64,000 bases of DNA from Cricetomys ansorgei (Eukaryota > Chordata > Mammalia > Rodentia > Nesomyidae): positions 14,449,501 to 14,513,500 of the forward strand of contig JAMJFZ010000320.1 in NCBI GenBank assembly GCA_026225945.1. Direction: 5' to 3'. Below, piece by piece: positions 50,015-62,564 of this stretch; position 1 is the stretch's first letter; every line of letters starts with the position of its first letter. The notes beneath the pieces were generated by a model that was given only the letters and a program-made list of their open reading frames with translations, had not been told where the DNA came from and made no database searches. The position numbers were made by a program, and so were the translations under genes.

Positions 50015-50130
50015 CTTGTCTTTTTGGTTAGAGACTGAGTCTGGTTACGTGGCCCAGGCTGGCCTTAAACTTGGGGTCCTTCTGCCCAAGTCTTCTCAGT
50101 GTTGGGATGATAGGTGTATGCCAAAATCTC
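50015..50130 (-). mobile_element. Old B1 SINE, antisense
   Basis: gttacgtggcccaggctggc to gttgggatgataggtgtatg. Confidence 0.65.
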
Positions 50131-50134
50131 CAGG

Positions 50135-50734
50135 AGTTCTTCTCTGGGTTTTAATTATTTGCATCCACCTGTTGCGCCATGGGCGCGCAGGAAATCTGTG
50201 CACATCGACCCCGGTTTCTTTCCATTGGTTCTCACAAATCATGCTTTTCCTGGGCATGGCACTCTGGTGGTACCTTAGTGGAACTCAGGTACTTTTCCCT
50301 TTGGCTTCCTGCTTTCCGTAATCACTTTCCTTTGTGTGTTATGGGAAGCGACTTCTGGTCTCGAAATGCTTGGTATGCTCACGTGCAAACGTCCACTATT
50401 CCCCCAACAGCATCACAATATCGGTTCCTGTAGACTTACGTAAGAGCACGACACCGTGTTTCCTTAAAGACGTACAAGACATGCAGTGGGTGCCTCTCCT
50501 CTTTCCCTCTGGACAGGCCATTTTGGTTAATTATTGCAAGATGGTGTTTCCAGCTAAAAGGGAACCATCCTCCCACCCATTCTTAACTTACAAAAGTGGT
50601 TACGTGATGATCTCTTGTTCTTTTATTTGTCTGGAAGTTAAGCTTATTAACATAGTTCTGATTCCCCGGTTTTCTTTACGCAAAGTATGCCTGAGTAATC
50701 TTTCTTAAATGTTCTTTGCTTTAAAAGACGTTTA
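50135..50734. other. Intergenic, nothing recognised
   Basis: Overlapping open frames have no family signature. Confidence 0.4.
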
Positions 50735-50880
50735 AGCCAGGCAGTGGTGGTGCACGCCTGGAATCTCAGCACTTGGGCAGCAGAGGCAGGTGGGTCTCTG
50801 TGAGTTCGAGGCCAGCTTGGTCTGAAGCGTGAGTTCCAGGACAGTTAGAGTTACAACAGAGAAACCCTGTCTCGGGGGAA
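50735..50880 (+). mobile_element. B1 SINE
   Basis: gccaggcagtggtggtgcac to aacagagaaaccctgtctcg; full length and young. Confidence 0.92.
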
Positions 50881-51348
50881 AAACAAAAACAAAAAAAATG
50901 TAAGCAATAAATAGAGAAAATTTTAGTGATTATTCTTTAAAAAGTGTTGCATCTCTTAGCTGATTCACACAGGAAGCTACAAACTGTGCCTCGGGAGAGC
51001 CCGATGAGTCACTGGCCTCACTCACTGCTTGGTTTCAGCCTGTTGTTAATCCCAGGGCTTCATAAACAGTAGTTACACGCAGAGACTGAAAACACACACA
51101 CACACACACTTCTAAAGATCTGAAAGCCCTGTGATTTATGATGGTTATCAACGCTGTAGAAAAAGATAAAAACGTTCTAGGTGTATACCACGTTTGCTAT
51201 AGTCTAACGGTCAGGGGCTTTGCTTCTAAATTATACAAATAATGTTATTTAAGCCTATGTCTGGATTTTGAAAAAGGAAATAGACTGAGACAATGAAAGT
51301 AATCCTAAATAGATGAGGATTAAACCGGAGTTAAAGAATACAGCATAC

Positions 51349-51535
51349 TGGGCTGTAGGGACGGCTCCACGGTTAAGAGCACTTGCTGCTCTTGCAGAGG
51401 ACCCTGGTTCAGTCACCGGCACCCACGTCATGACTCGCAAACAACTGTAACTACAGTTCAAGGGGATTCAATGCCCTCTTCTGGTCTCTGCAGGCTCCTA
51501 CCCACATTTGCTACACATGAGCTCACAAGAGCACA
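51349..51535 (+). mobile_element. B2 SINE
   Basis: gggctgtagggacggctcca to ctacacatgagctcacaaga; diverged head, clear body. Confidence 0.82.
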
Positions 51536-51739
51536 CATTCGTATATGGAATTTCTAAATTAAACAATATAATATACTAAAACTAGGCAAGTAGACAAGCT
51601 TGAATTTCAACTATCAAATGTATTTGGAGCACTCATAGTGAGAAAATATAAATTTTTTCTCTATGAACATTTTAGTAATAGATTTAGAAAAATCCATTGG
51701 AAAAATATACTTTTCAGCCAAATGGAAAAAATATAAAAC

Positions 51740-51930
51740 AGCTCACATAAGTGCATACTATGTGCAAGGCACAATTCTTAGACCTTTTCATATACATTAT
51801 TCATTCAATTCTCATTTTTTAAAAATCTATGTGATGAACACTATCTCAATTTGAAGATGAAGAAGCTCAGGCATATAGAAGGGCTGTGGTCTTCCCAAAG
51901 TCACCGTGGTAGTGAGTGGGTTATGGTTAG
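51740..51930 (-). mobile_element. MIR SINE, antisense
   Basis: gcatactatgtgcaaggcac, then agatgaagaagctcaggcat and aaagtcaccgtggtagtgag. Confidence 0.8.
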
Positions 51931-51934
51931 GATC

Positions 51935-52375
51935 TGGGGTGCCCTGCAAAGCTCATGATCGAATACTCAGTTCCCAGTGCAGCAATGTTGAGAGATGGAG
52001 CCTTGAGACTAGAGCATGAGGTCACCGACCTTACACATGGATTAACCCACTTACAGATCCAAAACTTAATGGGTATTGAAAAATGTAGAGAACTTCAGAA
52101 GGTAGGTCTTTGGGGAAAGAAGGTCATTTTAGGGAATGATCTTGGAGGATGTACTTTGCCCTCAGCAACTTCCCTTCTCTCTCTTTACTTCCTGGCCACC
52201 ATGACGTAAGTGACTTTGTTCCAACACATGCTCCCAGCCATCATGTTCAATCTCATCACAGGCCACGGGGTGAAGGCTCTGAAACCGTAAGTCCAAAGAA
52301 ATCATTCCTGCTCTGAGGTCATCTCCTCGGTGTTGTTCACAGCAACGACCAGTTGACTGATGCAGATTCTAATCT
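51935..52375 (+). mobile_element. MaLR-type LTR (MST/MLT-like)
   Basis: ggtaggtctttggggaaaga, then a gctctgaaaccgtaagtcca stretch and the cagcaacgaccagttgactg 3' end, follow the order of ancient MaLR LTRs. Heavily decayed. Confidence 0.6.
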
Positions 52376-52633
52376 AAAGTCAGAGCATGTGAGTTTTTTC
52401 CATCTTGTTTTCCAACATAATCAAAAATCTTTCTAATCATGTTTGCTTCAGCAATTAGAATGTCTGGTTAAAATAGCAAGTTATGGTAGGTGGGTATTCT
52501 ATTACAGCACACGGACATGTTGTATATAGAATGTACCAAAAAAATGTTAGCACCTGTTGGTTATCACATACCCAGTACAGGAACTAAAGACCCAATAATA
52601 TTCCAATACTAAAATTCTCTATAGTCTAATAAG

Positions 52634-52636
<3 letters not shown>

Positions 52637-52685
<49 letters not shown>
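52637..52685. repeat. (GA)n microsatellite
   Basis: An uninterrupted GA run of about 48 bp. Confidence 0.97.
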
Positions 52686-52688
<3 letters not shown>

Positions 52689-52734
52689 TGTCTGCTGTGC
52701 TTGGTAGAAAAGAATAAGTAGAATAAATAGTCAT

Positions 52735-52870
52735 TAACTTTTATTAAGTGCTTACTAGGTGCCTTGCATTATTCTAAATGCTTTAATTAATGTTATTTAA
52801 TCTTACCATGATCTGATATCTGTATTATTATCCTCATTTTACCAGTGAGGTTAAGTGGGAGGTAGCGTGC
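52735..52870 (-). mobile_element. MIR SINE, antisense
   Basis: taagtgcttactaggtgcct, then tattatcctcattttaccag. Confidence 0.82.
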
Positions 52871-53214
52871 TCACTGAGTCTCCATCTGTTCTTTATTCAG
52901 GGCGTGTCCAGATCTTTAATGTTTCCTTGTTTTACACGGGTGAGTGATTAAGAAACTTCAAGTTGACTTTTTCTGGTTAAAAAAAAAAGGGGGGGGGTTG
53001 GAGTGTTTGACTTAGAAATGGTTTGGAGGAAAACGCTTCTTCAAAAGAGAGTAAGAAACAGAACAAAGCTTTGAAGACGTTTGCATCCAGTCACCACGTA
53101 ACCAGCACACAATCGAGTTTAATTTAGTGGGACGATTACAGCCAACTTTCTTGCCTTTGCTCCCCTCTGCCTTAGCCTGTTCTTACTGAGGGGACAAAAT
53201 GAGCTTAGCGAGGT

Positions 53215-53510
53215 GATCTATACACAACAGGGATCTCTTTCTCAGAGTTCTAAAACTGGAGAGTCTAAGGTGCGTGGAGCCATTGTCTGCTGAGGGCTTG
53301 GTCTCTGCTTCAAAGATGGCACCCTTTCACGGTATCCTCGGGTGACAGAGGGGTGCAAAGCAAAACAGGCTTCCCCAGGTCCTTCTATAAGGGCACAAAT
53401 TCCATTCAGAATGTAATTTCATCACCTTCCAAAGCTTCGCCACATAGTTATATTGCCTGGGCATTAGGTTTCAGCCATGAACTTTTGAGAAACCCAGACA
53501 TATAATGACA
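53215..53510 (-). mobile_element. MaLR-type LTR, antisense
   Basis: gctgagggcttggtctctgc, then ttctataagggcacaaattc and tttcatcaccttccaaagct, is a reversed MST/MLT-type LTR. It is in the opposite orientation to the copy at 52 kb. Confidence 0.7.
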
Positions 53511-53514
53511 GCTT

Positions 53515-54440
53515 CTTCTGAGGTGATCTTGTGAAAATTTACTTCCAAAGATAGTGTCTTTGCGTGGACAGGGAAATACCCTGCCTTGTTGTGCTCCTGC
53601 GGATGTGAGGTGGGGGAGATCATTACGAGAGGGAATAGAGAGGCAGTATCTAAAAATCCGACTATCCCCACCCACCATTTCCCATTACCATCTGATGCTT
53701 CTATTTGTGTAGTGGTGAGAACAGACTTCTGCCAGCTTCTTCTCAAGCAGATGAGAATTTTCTAGATTTTCTATGGTCACATGAGAACTGACCTCCAGGC
53801 CCACCCAAGCTGTTGTGGTGAGATCACTTGTGACTCTTGTTCTGGCTCTGTTTGCCATCTTCCTGATGTGTCACCAAAGCTGTGTATGAGCCACACCCAC
53901 AAAAACAACTCAGGGACAGATTTTTCCCCTTAACCACTGATGGCACTGGTAGATCAGGATATTAACTAGGTCACATAGCTCTCTAATTGATCATTCTTCC
54001 TCTGCTTTCAACAAATATTTACTGAGAAATTATCCTCCATACCTTCTCTACTGATGTCTGGTACCAGGAATAGAAAGATGAATTCATTCCAGTGCTATCC
54101 TTGGTCACTTCATAGTATCAGCAGCCCCTGTGCCTTATTCACTGCCTGGGAAGATGCTTTTAAAAATCTTTCCAAGTCTTTATTTGTCTTATGACCCTTG
54201 GCCTCTCTTTTTGCCTTCTGCTTAGCTCATGTGCTACATTATCACTTGTAAATACCTCAGAACATCCAAACTTCACCCACTTCTCCCCGGACCATTTCCA
54301 CTCTGGCTCCATCCAATAATGGAGTTGCGTGCACTGTGCACGCTGTGTGAGTAGTCCCTTTGTGGTGCTATCCCCTGCGGGGACTAGGTCTGTGCTATCC
54401 AGTTCTGAATTATTGAGTGAATGAAGTAGAGTACATGTCT
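53515..54440. other. Intergenic with a possible old MIR or L2 trace
   Basis: acaaatatttactgagaaat near 54,010 resembles an ancient SINE/LINE end; otherwise unassigned. Confidence 0.4.
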
Positions 54441-54448
54441 GTCAGTGT

Positions 54449-54449
<1 letters not shown>

Positions 54450-54482
<33 letters not shown>
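54450..54482. repeat. (TG)n microsatellite
   Basis: A pure TG run of about 33 bp. Confidence 0.97.
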
Positions 54483-54483
<1 letters not shown>

Positions 54484-54659
54484 TAAGCTTTAGATGTGTG
54501 GCTACAAAGACAGATCACTGGGCTCCTTGCCAAGCTCAATTATGACTTATGGACTGCCTTTCTGAAGAAAGCTTTATAGTTTTAATCTGAAAAAAAAATT
54601 AATTTTGTCCCAGAGTGGGCATGGAATGAAAGTTTTCTTTATTTATTTTATGTTTATTT

Positions 54660-54800
54660 ATTTGGGGGTGGTTCGTGAGTGGAAGTTGGAGGCCAGTTTG
54701 AGGGAGTTTTCTCTTTTCACTCTGTGAGTCCTGGGTACTGAACTCAAATCTTCAGGCTTGGCAACGAGCAAACTAACCCAGTGAGCCATCTCACCAGCCC
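54660..54800 (-). mobile_element. B2/B3-family SINE, antisense
   Basis: gagtcctgggtactgaactc to gagccatctcaccagccc. Confidence 0.75.
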
Positions 54801-54804
54801 AGAA

Positions 54805-55500
54805 TGGAAGTTATAAAAGTCATTATTGAAGTGACTCTAGTATTTATGTGGTGACACAGTATGTCATTAAGAGTAAGTTTATTACCAAGCAAGCAGTAGT
54901 GTTACTATGTAATCCTCCCAATATTTTTATAGGAAAAAGGAAGAAATAAGCCACCGCTAGGCTTATTCAAACTTGGAACCAGCCAAACAATTAGGATTCA
55001 TGGCTGCACCGTCAGTGCGTCAGCACCATCGGCTGCCACCTCATCAGAAGCATTTCCAGTGCCATTAATGAGAGCTGTTAATTGTATTGTCTTCATTCCG
55101 TTTCTTTTAGGGGATATCTCCGTTCTTTCCTCGTCTCTTTCCCCATTCTGATTGTGGTGCTTAGATAAACAGAAGTGACAATTTTCTCAATTACACAATA
55201 TATCCCAGGTATCCCTCTTGCCGCCGACAAGATAAACCTTCTGGACATGCGCCGAGGTTGCTTTTGGAGTCAGGCCTTAGTGGATTGTCACCTCTTGCTT
55301 GCAAGGGCCCACCCCACCCCCACCCCAACCCGGTCTAAACTAGCGATGTGAGCCACAGAATCAAGGTTATAGTTTGCAGCCTCATGGATTCTATCCTGTA
55401 ATGTTCCAGGTCACACCACCCACAGAGACGTGAGACGTGGAATCAAACAGCAGGGAAAGTCAAGATGCAAGATGATGAAGAGAGAACCGACTCAAGCAAT
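54805..55500. other. Unique intergenic DNA, possible conserved element
   Basis: No repeats are recognised. The stretch 54,990-55,100 is rich in homeodomain-type TAAT cores (ccattaatgagagctgttaa) and looks less decayed than its neighbours. Confidence 0.4.
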
Positions 55501-55539
55501 TGACATCTGAATTCTATCAGTGCAAAACACTGGGAGCCA

Positions 55540-56225
55540 TGTAGAAACATATGTGATTTTGTACACTTTGTTTACCTCACGAAACAATATGAGAAACCAG
55601 AAGGCCCCCAATATTGTGACTTTTCAAAACACACTAAATGTTCTAGCCAATGTAATTAGGAAAGAAAAACCATCATGTTGTAAGACATTTTTAAAGAGTC
55701 TTTGTAGACTGGAAAAAAGCAAACTATTTAATTACACAAGATACTGTTTATACAGAGAAGAATCTAGAGTGCGGAGGATTAGAACTAAAAAATTAGACTG
55801 TTGCTAGATATAAGATGAATGTACAAAATCCTACAGTTACATTTCCATACACCAAGAACAAAGGATTAGACAATACTGCTTTTTAAGAAAGATGTCATTC
55901 GGGGCTGGTGAGATGGCTCAACAGACAAAGACGCTTGCAGCCAAGCCCGGCGACCTGAGCTGAGTACCCGGAGCCCACACCGTGGAAGGAAAGAACTGAC
56001 TCCCGCAAGCTGCTTAGGAACATTGCGGCATACCCTCCCCTGACACTAAACAAATAAATAACTATAAAGTTAAGCATATATCAGTCATGAAAAATAACCC
56101 AAAGTAGATCTACAAAATAATCTAATAAGACATTTGTACTACTTTTTTGAGGAAAATTATATAAAACTGTTGAGCTATCTTAGAGAGGACCTAATTGCAT
56201 GCTCATAAATTTATAAATTCAATTC
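55540..56225 (+). mobile_element. Ancient L1M-like ORF2 fragment interrupted by a B2
   Basis: gttctagccaatgtaattag, then gatgaatgtacaaaatccta and catttccatacaccaagaac, parallels the reverse-transcriptase part of old L1 ORF2. Stops and shifts make it non-coding. A B2 sits at 55,903-56,060. Confidence 0.65.
55903..56060 (+). mobile_element. B2 SINE inside the L1 relic
   Basis: ggggctggtgagatggctca to an aaataaataactat tail. Confidence 0.85.
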
Positions 56226-56252
56226 CCTCAGTACATAAAACAGTGGTTCTCA

Positions 56253-56386
56253 ACCGTGTCTGAGTCAATGCTGCTGTTATGAATCATAATGGAAATATCT
56301 GATATGCAAATGGTCTTAGGTGGCTTCTGTGAAAGGGTTGCTCAACCACCAAATGGGTCAAGACTCACAGGTTGAGAACCGCTGAT
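56253..56386 (+). mobile_element. URR1-like hAT (Charlie) MITE
   Basis: Starts cagtggttctcaacc and ends ggttgagaaccgctg, its own inverted repeat. The flanks acataaaa and atataaat fit a decayed 8-bp target duplication. A non-autonomous element with no transposase. Confidence 0.8.
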
Positions 56387-56588
56387 ATAAATCCTCCCGA
56401 AACCAACTGCAAAAACAGTACGATTCCGATTCAACCTGACCCATGTGAGTAGGTGGTATAGAAATGATCTGCTAATATAGAAAGTGAATCTTGACTTGAG
56501 GAGCCTAGTAGAACGTACGGTATCTCTTGTAGAAAGTTATTCCCTGTAAAATCTGTTACAGAAAGGATGAATGCTAAGCTGTACATTG

Positions 56589-56622
<34 letters not shown>
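56589..56622. repeat. (TA)n microsatellite
   Basis: A TA run interrupted by one TG. Confidence 0.95.
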
Positions 56623-56623
<1 letters not shown>

Positions 56624-56639
56624 ATTTATTAAGATCTGG

Positions 56640-57585
56640 AATATTTATGCCAACATTGGAAAATTAATGTGATTTCTTGGCAAAGCAACCACTCTCTTGG
56701 GTGCAAGATAGCATTTTCCATCCGTGACTCGGAAGGAGAAGTCTTGAATCCTTGCCCAGCACCCAGTGTAGATATGGACATTAGGCTTCCGGATCTCGGG
56801 AAGAATGCTGTAGGGGTTCACACTGCCACACATGAGAGCATCCAGGGGTATCTGAGTGACAGAACCTCACCCAAAGGCTCCTTGTTAAAGTGTAACAGGC
56901 ATGCCACCTGTCCCCTCAGAGGCCAATAAGTGATCTTTGAACAGGGTTGGAGTTAAAGAGTAAACCCGAGCGTTACGTCTCTGCATTGTTGTAGCTGAAG
57001 CGCCTGTAAGGACCGACTTGATACAAGTATGCAGTCCATGTTTGCTCCCGAGATTGGCTCATGGTTGACATTTGGCGGCAGAACACGTTTGCTATGAGAG
57101 AGGGTTTCCGAATAGTCTGACTGCGTTTGAAGCAGCTCTTGAGGCTGTGACACTACAACCGGATGGACTTCTGTAGCACCAACAACACTGAGGTTTTGGC
57201 ATTTTAGAGTGCGAAGAGGATCCGAAACAAAACAAGCCTCCTTTGTAAGAGGCTTATTAGTACGTTCCTATTAGGAATTTCAAGAGTACAGGTCAAAATC
57301 TTTGGTGCTTGAGACTGACATAAAAGCATCATGTACAGTACGGGAAAAACTGACCAGCATTGCAACTTGCCCTCACACACGTCCTCCTCACTGCTGGAAA
57401 GAGACATCAGACACACACTGAAAACTTGGAGGGTAATATGTTTCATATTTTAAGTGTGAATGTGTTTTAGTTGCCTCTCCTTGCCTTGATCACTAGCTAC
57501 TACAAGTATTTGAAAAGGATGACCATGTTAAGGCTGTACATGACCTAAGCAGATTGATCAGTTTGGTCCACTTGAACTTTCTAGA
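56640..57585. other. Intergenic, nothing recognised
   Basis: Unique-looking; no supported gene. Confidence 0.4.
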
Positions 57586-57589
57586 ACAT

Positions 57590-58680
57590 TCCACCCCACA
57601 ACAGTGTAACAGTATCGATTCTTCTCAAACACATATGCACTGTACAACAAGGCAGACCATCTGAAAGAACAGGAAATGTACAGAATTTATTCTGAGACCA
57701 CAATAGAAATTAAACCAGAAACCAATTTTAAGAATAGCTGGAGGATCCTCAACTATCTGAAAATGAACATGAAGCACAGGACGCTGATGAGCAACCCATG
57801 GGCTAAGAGAAAAGCCTCGAGAACAGCAAAAGTATTTTGAGTTAGCCGAACATGACGGCTCGTACCTATAATGCCAGTCTGAAGCAAGAAGGTCTCCATG
57901 ATTCCCAGACCAGCTGGGATACAGAATGAGGCCCCGCCTCAAAAATAAATTCTTTAAGTTTAACGAAAATACAAGTATAACTTAAAATAATATGTATAAA
58001 TCTAACTTAAAGTTTGTGGGACATAACTTACAGTAGTCAGAGAAAAGCTTGGAGCACCGGGTGCTTACTTCAGAGCACCAGCACCCAGCCTCCTCAGCAG
58101 CCAGGGATTTTTGCCTTCAGAAGTTCATCAAAGACAAAATAAGAACGAGTTAGCAAGCACAGGAAAAGTTCTGCTTCAAGTGTAACTCAATCATGTGTGA
58201 GCTAAAAATAGCATTGTGATCACATTGAGTCAGGAAACATATTTTAAAGTATGATAATCATGCTGGTGGGGTGAGGTGGGGACCGACACCATACGTTAGT
58301 TGTGAGCGTACAAATGTGTTGGTACAAATGCACTTCGATAACTGCAAACGTAATGCTAGTTGCATACTTTTACAAAGGTTGTAAAGGTATAACCGTCTTA
58401 GAGATTCTGGAATGCAGCCTAGATGTACTTTTCCTTTGACCTGACATTTTCTACCTAGTAGACTATCAGAAAACAATCCCAGGCTATGAAAATACTTAAT
58501 GCACGGAGCCAGATATCAGCGTATTATTAATAAGCTGGAAACAACCCAGGTCCGGGTCCAAATAACTACAGTACTAAGGAGAGTGAGATTTATTCATGCA
58601 CTGGAACAGTAGGTAGCCATGAAAATGGATGTCTTAAGAGAATTACTAATGACTTAACCATATGGGGAGAGTAGCATGGA
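57590..58680 (+). mobile_element. Second ancient L1M-like remnant with B1 insertion
   Basis: 57,620-57,840 resembles the ORF2 region after the endonuclease (gagaccacaatagaaattaa, then gagcaacccatgggctaaga). 58,530-58,640 resembles the 3' part (ataagctggaaacaacccag, then gtagccatgaaaatggatgt). An old B1 lies at 57,845-57,945. Its order relative to the 55.5-56.2 kb fragment implies a separate copy or rearrangement. Confidence 0.5.
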
Positions 58681-58689
58681 GGAGACAGA

Positions 58690-59530
58690 CCAAAAGAAAA
58701 GCTTGTTTCTTTGTTTAATGGGTTTTCCTTTCTCACTGCTTTTCTGTACTTCCTTAACCTCATGGTGAGCAGAGCAGGTTTGCTCATGGTCTCTGGAGTC
58801 TGGGGGAGGGCTCTCACTCCCTTTATAAAGTGGTGAGGGTGACTGTCAGGTCTGAAGCTTGTGTCGGCAGGGTATTCAGCACAGGGCCTCATTAAATGCT
58901 AGCTGCTGTTGCTGGTTGTGGCGAGGGAGAAAGTTCTATCCACAGTCGGCACCTGGGGACAAGTTCATCCAGATTTGCATAGGCTTGGCTTTCCATGGGA
59001 CTCTTTACTTATCTTCTAACTGATCTGCAAATGCACAGCTTTAGGTACTGATTGCAGGGTATTTTGTGTCCATAAAGGGGCAATTAAATTTTATATGCAC
59101 ATAAAGTACATTCTGGAAAAACATAAGTATCTTTGACTCTCTTTGTGTATCTGAAAGTGCTGTCCACAGCACACCAGGAACACTGAGAGAACTCAAAGCC
59201 ACCGACTGTGGCTACTTATTATCTTAAGACTGTAGGCCCTGAGTTATTTTTTTCGGAGTGAAAGATAACAATCGGTGTCTCCTTTATCCTGTGGGCAGGT
59301 CAGAGGCCAGAGAATACAGTTTTCCACAGAACAAAATCTTTACCAGGTCATTAGTTGACTAGGACCATCACCCGTCCCTGTGAACCAGGACTTATGTCAA
59401 TATAAAATGTAAGATCATTTTAACAGTGTTAAAATAGTTCCATATAATTTTGTGACCCCAAACCACAGTTCTAGCATTCATAAATATGCCAAGCATGCTC
59501 ACTGTGATCATTTTTAAAGAAGGTTCCTGG
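58690..59530. other. Intergenic, nothing recognised
   Basis: No assignable element. Confidence 0.4.
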
Positions 59531-59532
59531 AT

Positions 59533-60012
<480 letters not shown>

Positions 60013-60019
60013 AGAGGAC

Positions 60020-60620
60020 TGGTTCAAACATCCCTGAAGGACAACAGAGACTGAGGAAAGCACAGGTTTTTCCTTTACAAGGAGGGAAACTTTTACATTA
60101 GAGGAACTAACTCATGCATGACCATGTGCTGGTGTTCAAGAGCCATAAACATTCTGTTAACTTTGGATTTATGGGTTAAATTCCACAAATTCAATGAGAA
60201 ATTTTTGTGTGGCTGAGCAGAATTCATTTAAAACTTCTGCTCTAAAGAGGACTGTGTGAGGCGTCGTATGAAGCATGAAGAAACATAAAGGAACTGATTT
60301 TTTATATGAACTGGAGTGGCTGCAGCCTCAGTTTCTCTTCCAACTCATTCACAGACTTTTCAGCATTCTCGTGAGTTGTGAGGGTGGTGTTAGGGTTTGA
60401 CATCGCTTAGTGAGATTCTTCAAGTGTCTCTGGGAACCGAATTCCTATCTACAAGGAGGTCTGTTGCGTAAAATCTGGGGTTAAAGAAAAGTGTGTAATG
60501 ATTTGCCTTCTAAATTGCTTTGTAATCTTCTGAAATTTCACATTTAAAACCATTCGAGCAGGCGTGTGTTTGAAACTTCAACACAAGTTTAGAATGGAGA
60601 ACAGCTAGAGTTGTTTGTTC
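60020..60620. other. Intergenic, nothing recognised
   Basis: No assignable element. Confidence 0.4.
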
Positions 60621-60624
60621 ACTT

Positions 60625-60742
60625 GCTTTGAGACAGTGTCTCTCTATGCAGATCAAGGCCGGCCTTGAACTCACAGAGATCCACCTACCTCTGCTTCTGG
60701 CGTGCTGGGACTAAAGGTTTGCACTACCGCACCTGGCATGTC
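60625..60742 (-). mobile_element. B1 SINE, antisense
   Basis: ggccggccttgaactcacag to gggactaaaggtttgcacta. Confidence 0.8.
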
Positions 60743-61059
60743 CAGGGTTATTGAAACCTAAAGAGAAAGGCAAGCTGAAAGTATATTTACTGAGGTCAAC
60801 AGCTTGAATATAGCGTTATATCACCTATCCTGAAATTCCTCTTGCGGTATCCTTAACCCTTCTTCCAGGTCCTCTGTTTTCTATCCTAATATGCACGGTT
60901 TCTAAGCAACAACAGGTAGACTAGTGTAACTTCCCAGTAATCCCAGCAGCCCAACTGGCTGAAGCCATCACTCTATTTTTTTCTTTCCAGTGTCTGTGGG
61001 TCCTATGCGTTCTCCTTTCCGCATAATTATTGTCACTTCCCCAAGTCTCTTCCTTTATT

Positions 61060-61180
61060 TTTTTTTAAAGATATGATCTCACTCTATAGCCCAAGCTAGC
61101 CTTGAACTCAAGGCAATTCTTCTGCCTCAGCCTCACAAGTGCTGGAATTACAGTTTGAGCCACTTTACCCAGCTTCCAGG
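61060..61180 (-). mobile_element. Old B1 SINE, antisense
   Basis: gatctcactctatagcccaa to gtgctggaattacagtttga. Confidence 0.7.
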
Positions 61181-61404
61181 AGTCCTGATTTTCCTTGAGC
61201 CTTGACTTTACCAACCCAGCAAAGCTCATCGCACCCACCACAAAGCCATCCGCATCTGCCCGATTGTGGGGTCCAGCTGAAGTCTTCAACCTCCTACAGC
61301 CCTTCTACCCTCTCAAAGCCACAGAGTTCTGCCCACTGCTAATGTCCTACCATATATGCTGCTCTTTGGGTACCGCTTTATACATTTGATGTTGTGAAAG
61401 TGCA

Positions 61405-61615
61405 TGTGTGTGTGTGTGTGTGTGTGTATGCATGTACACATGCCCACATGACTGCACATGCACCTCCATGCAAGTGACCCAGAGGCCAGAAGAATGCATC
61501 GAATCCCTAAGAATTGGAGAAACAGATGACTTTGAGCCACCTCTTAGGTGCTGAACCCTGGTCCTCCGCAAGGGCAGTAAGAGCTCTTTACTGCTGAGCT
61601 CTCTCTCCACCCCTA
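61405..61615 (-). mobile_element. (TG)n and antisense B3-like SINE
   Basis: A 26-bp TG run is followed by gacccagaggccagaagaat and ctgctgagctctctctccac. Confidence 0.65.
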
Positions 61616-61767
61616 CTATGTGTTTTGAGTAGCCTGCCTTAAGTTGCCGTGATTCTTAAATAAAGTGTAATTTCACGAAATATGTGGCATTGTTAAGGGA
61701 AAATGTTATCTGTGATATTTTGTTATAGTGATATTTCTTTCCATGATTTTTCATTCATTTTTTTTAT

Positions 61768-61824
61768 TCAGTACTAGGGGTTAAACCCAGGGCCTTGCAC
61801 ATGCTACACAAGACTTCTACCACG
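61768..61824 (-). mobile_element. ID-like SINE fragment, antisense
   Basis: ggggttaaacccagggcctt, then gcacatgctacacaagactt. Confidence 0.65.
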
Positions 61825-61834
61825 AAGTGACGTA

Positions 61835-62340
61835 CTGTATGGGCGTGCAGAAGCAGAGGGGCAGACGGTCCTTCCGGGAGACAGGCGGGAGGTGGCGCAG
61901 CAGTTACCATCAGGACTGGATCTACAAGGACTCGCCAGAGTCAGTCAGCAGGAGAGGAGACTGCCCATCTTTGAGACTGCAGGAAGCTCACCCTGGATGG
62001 CAAGGAGCCCATGGCACAAACTGGCCCAGCATAGAAAGCTTGAATGCCAAGCCAAGCAGCATAATCCATCTGCCAAGGGGCAGCGAGCCATGGAATATGC
62101 TAGTGTGGGCAAAATGCATGGGTGAAATTGCTAGCATCTGGTGACATACATAGACCCGTGTTTTCCTGACAGCAAAGCTTCCCTTCTTTTTGCTAGAATC
62201 CTGACTTGGTTAATGGTACCAGTGTGCCCAGATGAAAGTCTTAGCTCCTCCTAGTTCTCCAAACATGTTTTTTTTTTTAAGTCTGGAGAAGCTGACTGAC
62301 CCAGTTCTGGATAAGTAGACATAAGCAAGTGGGCAAGGCC
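61835..62340. other. Unassigned moderately GC-rich segment
   Basis: Two overlapping open frames (61,827-62,144 and 61,892-62,125) end near the same point. I recognise neither and see no splice sites or poly(A) tail, so it is not called a gene. Confidence 0.35.
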
Positions 62341-62365
62341 AGGAAAGCCTTTTAAGGGGCAGTCA

Positions 62366-62530
62366 GGCTGGAGAGACAGCTCAGGGTGTAAAGGTGCTTG
62401 CTACCAAGCCTGATGACCTGAGTTTGATTCTCTGGACTCACACAGTAGGAAAAAACAGTAAGGAGAGAGCTAATTCCAAAAAGTTGTGCTCTGACCTCCA
62501 TAAGCAAAGATGTACAACTACTAAAAAATA
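62366..62530 (+). mobile_element. B2 SINE
   Basis: ggctggagagacagctcagg to a ctactaaaaaatag tail. Confidence 0.85.
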
Positions 62531-62564
62531 GATTGGGGCTGTAGAGATGCCTTAGGGTGGTGGT

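Noticed and set aside
52637..52685. CRISPR-like or regulatory array
   Set aside because: It is a plain GA dinucleotide microsatellite; no spacer-repeat structure exists anywhere in the window.
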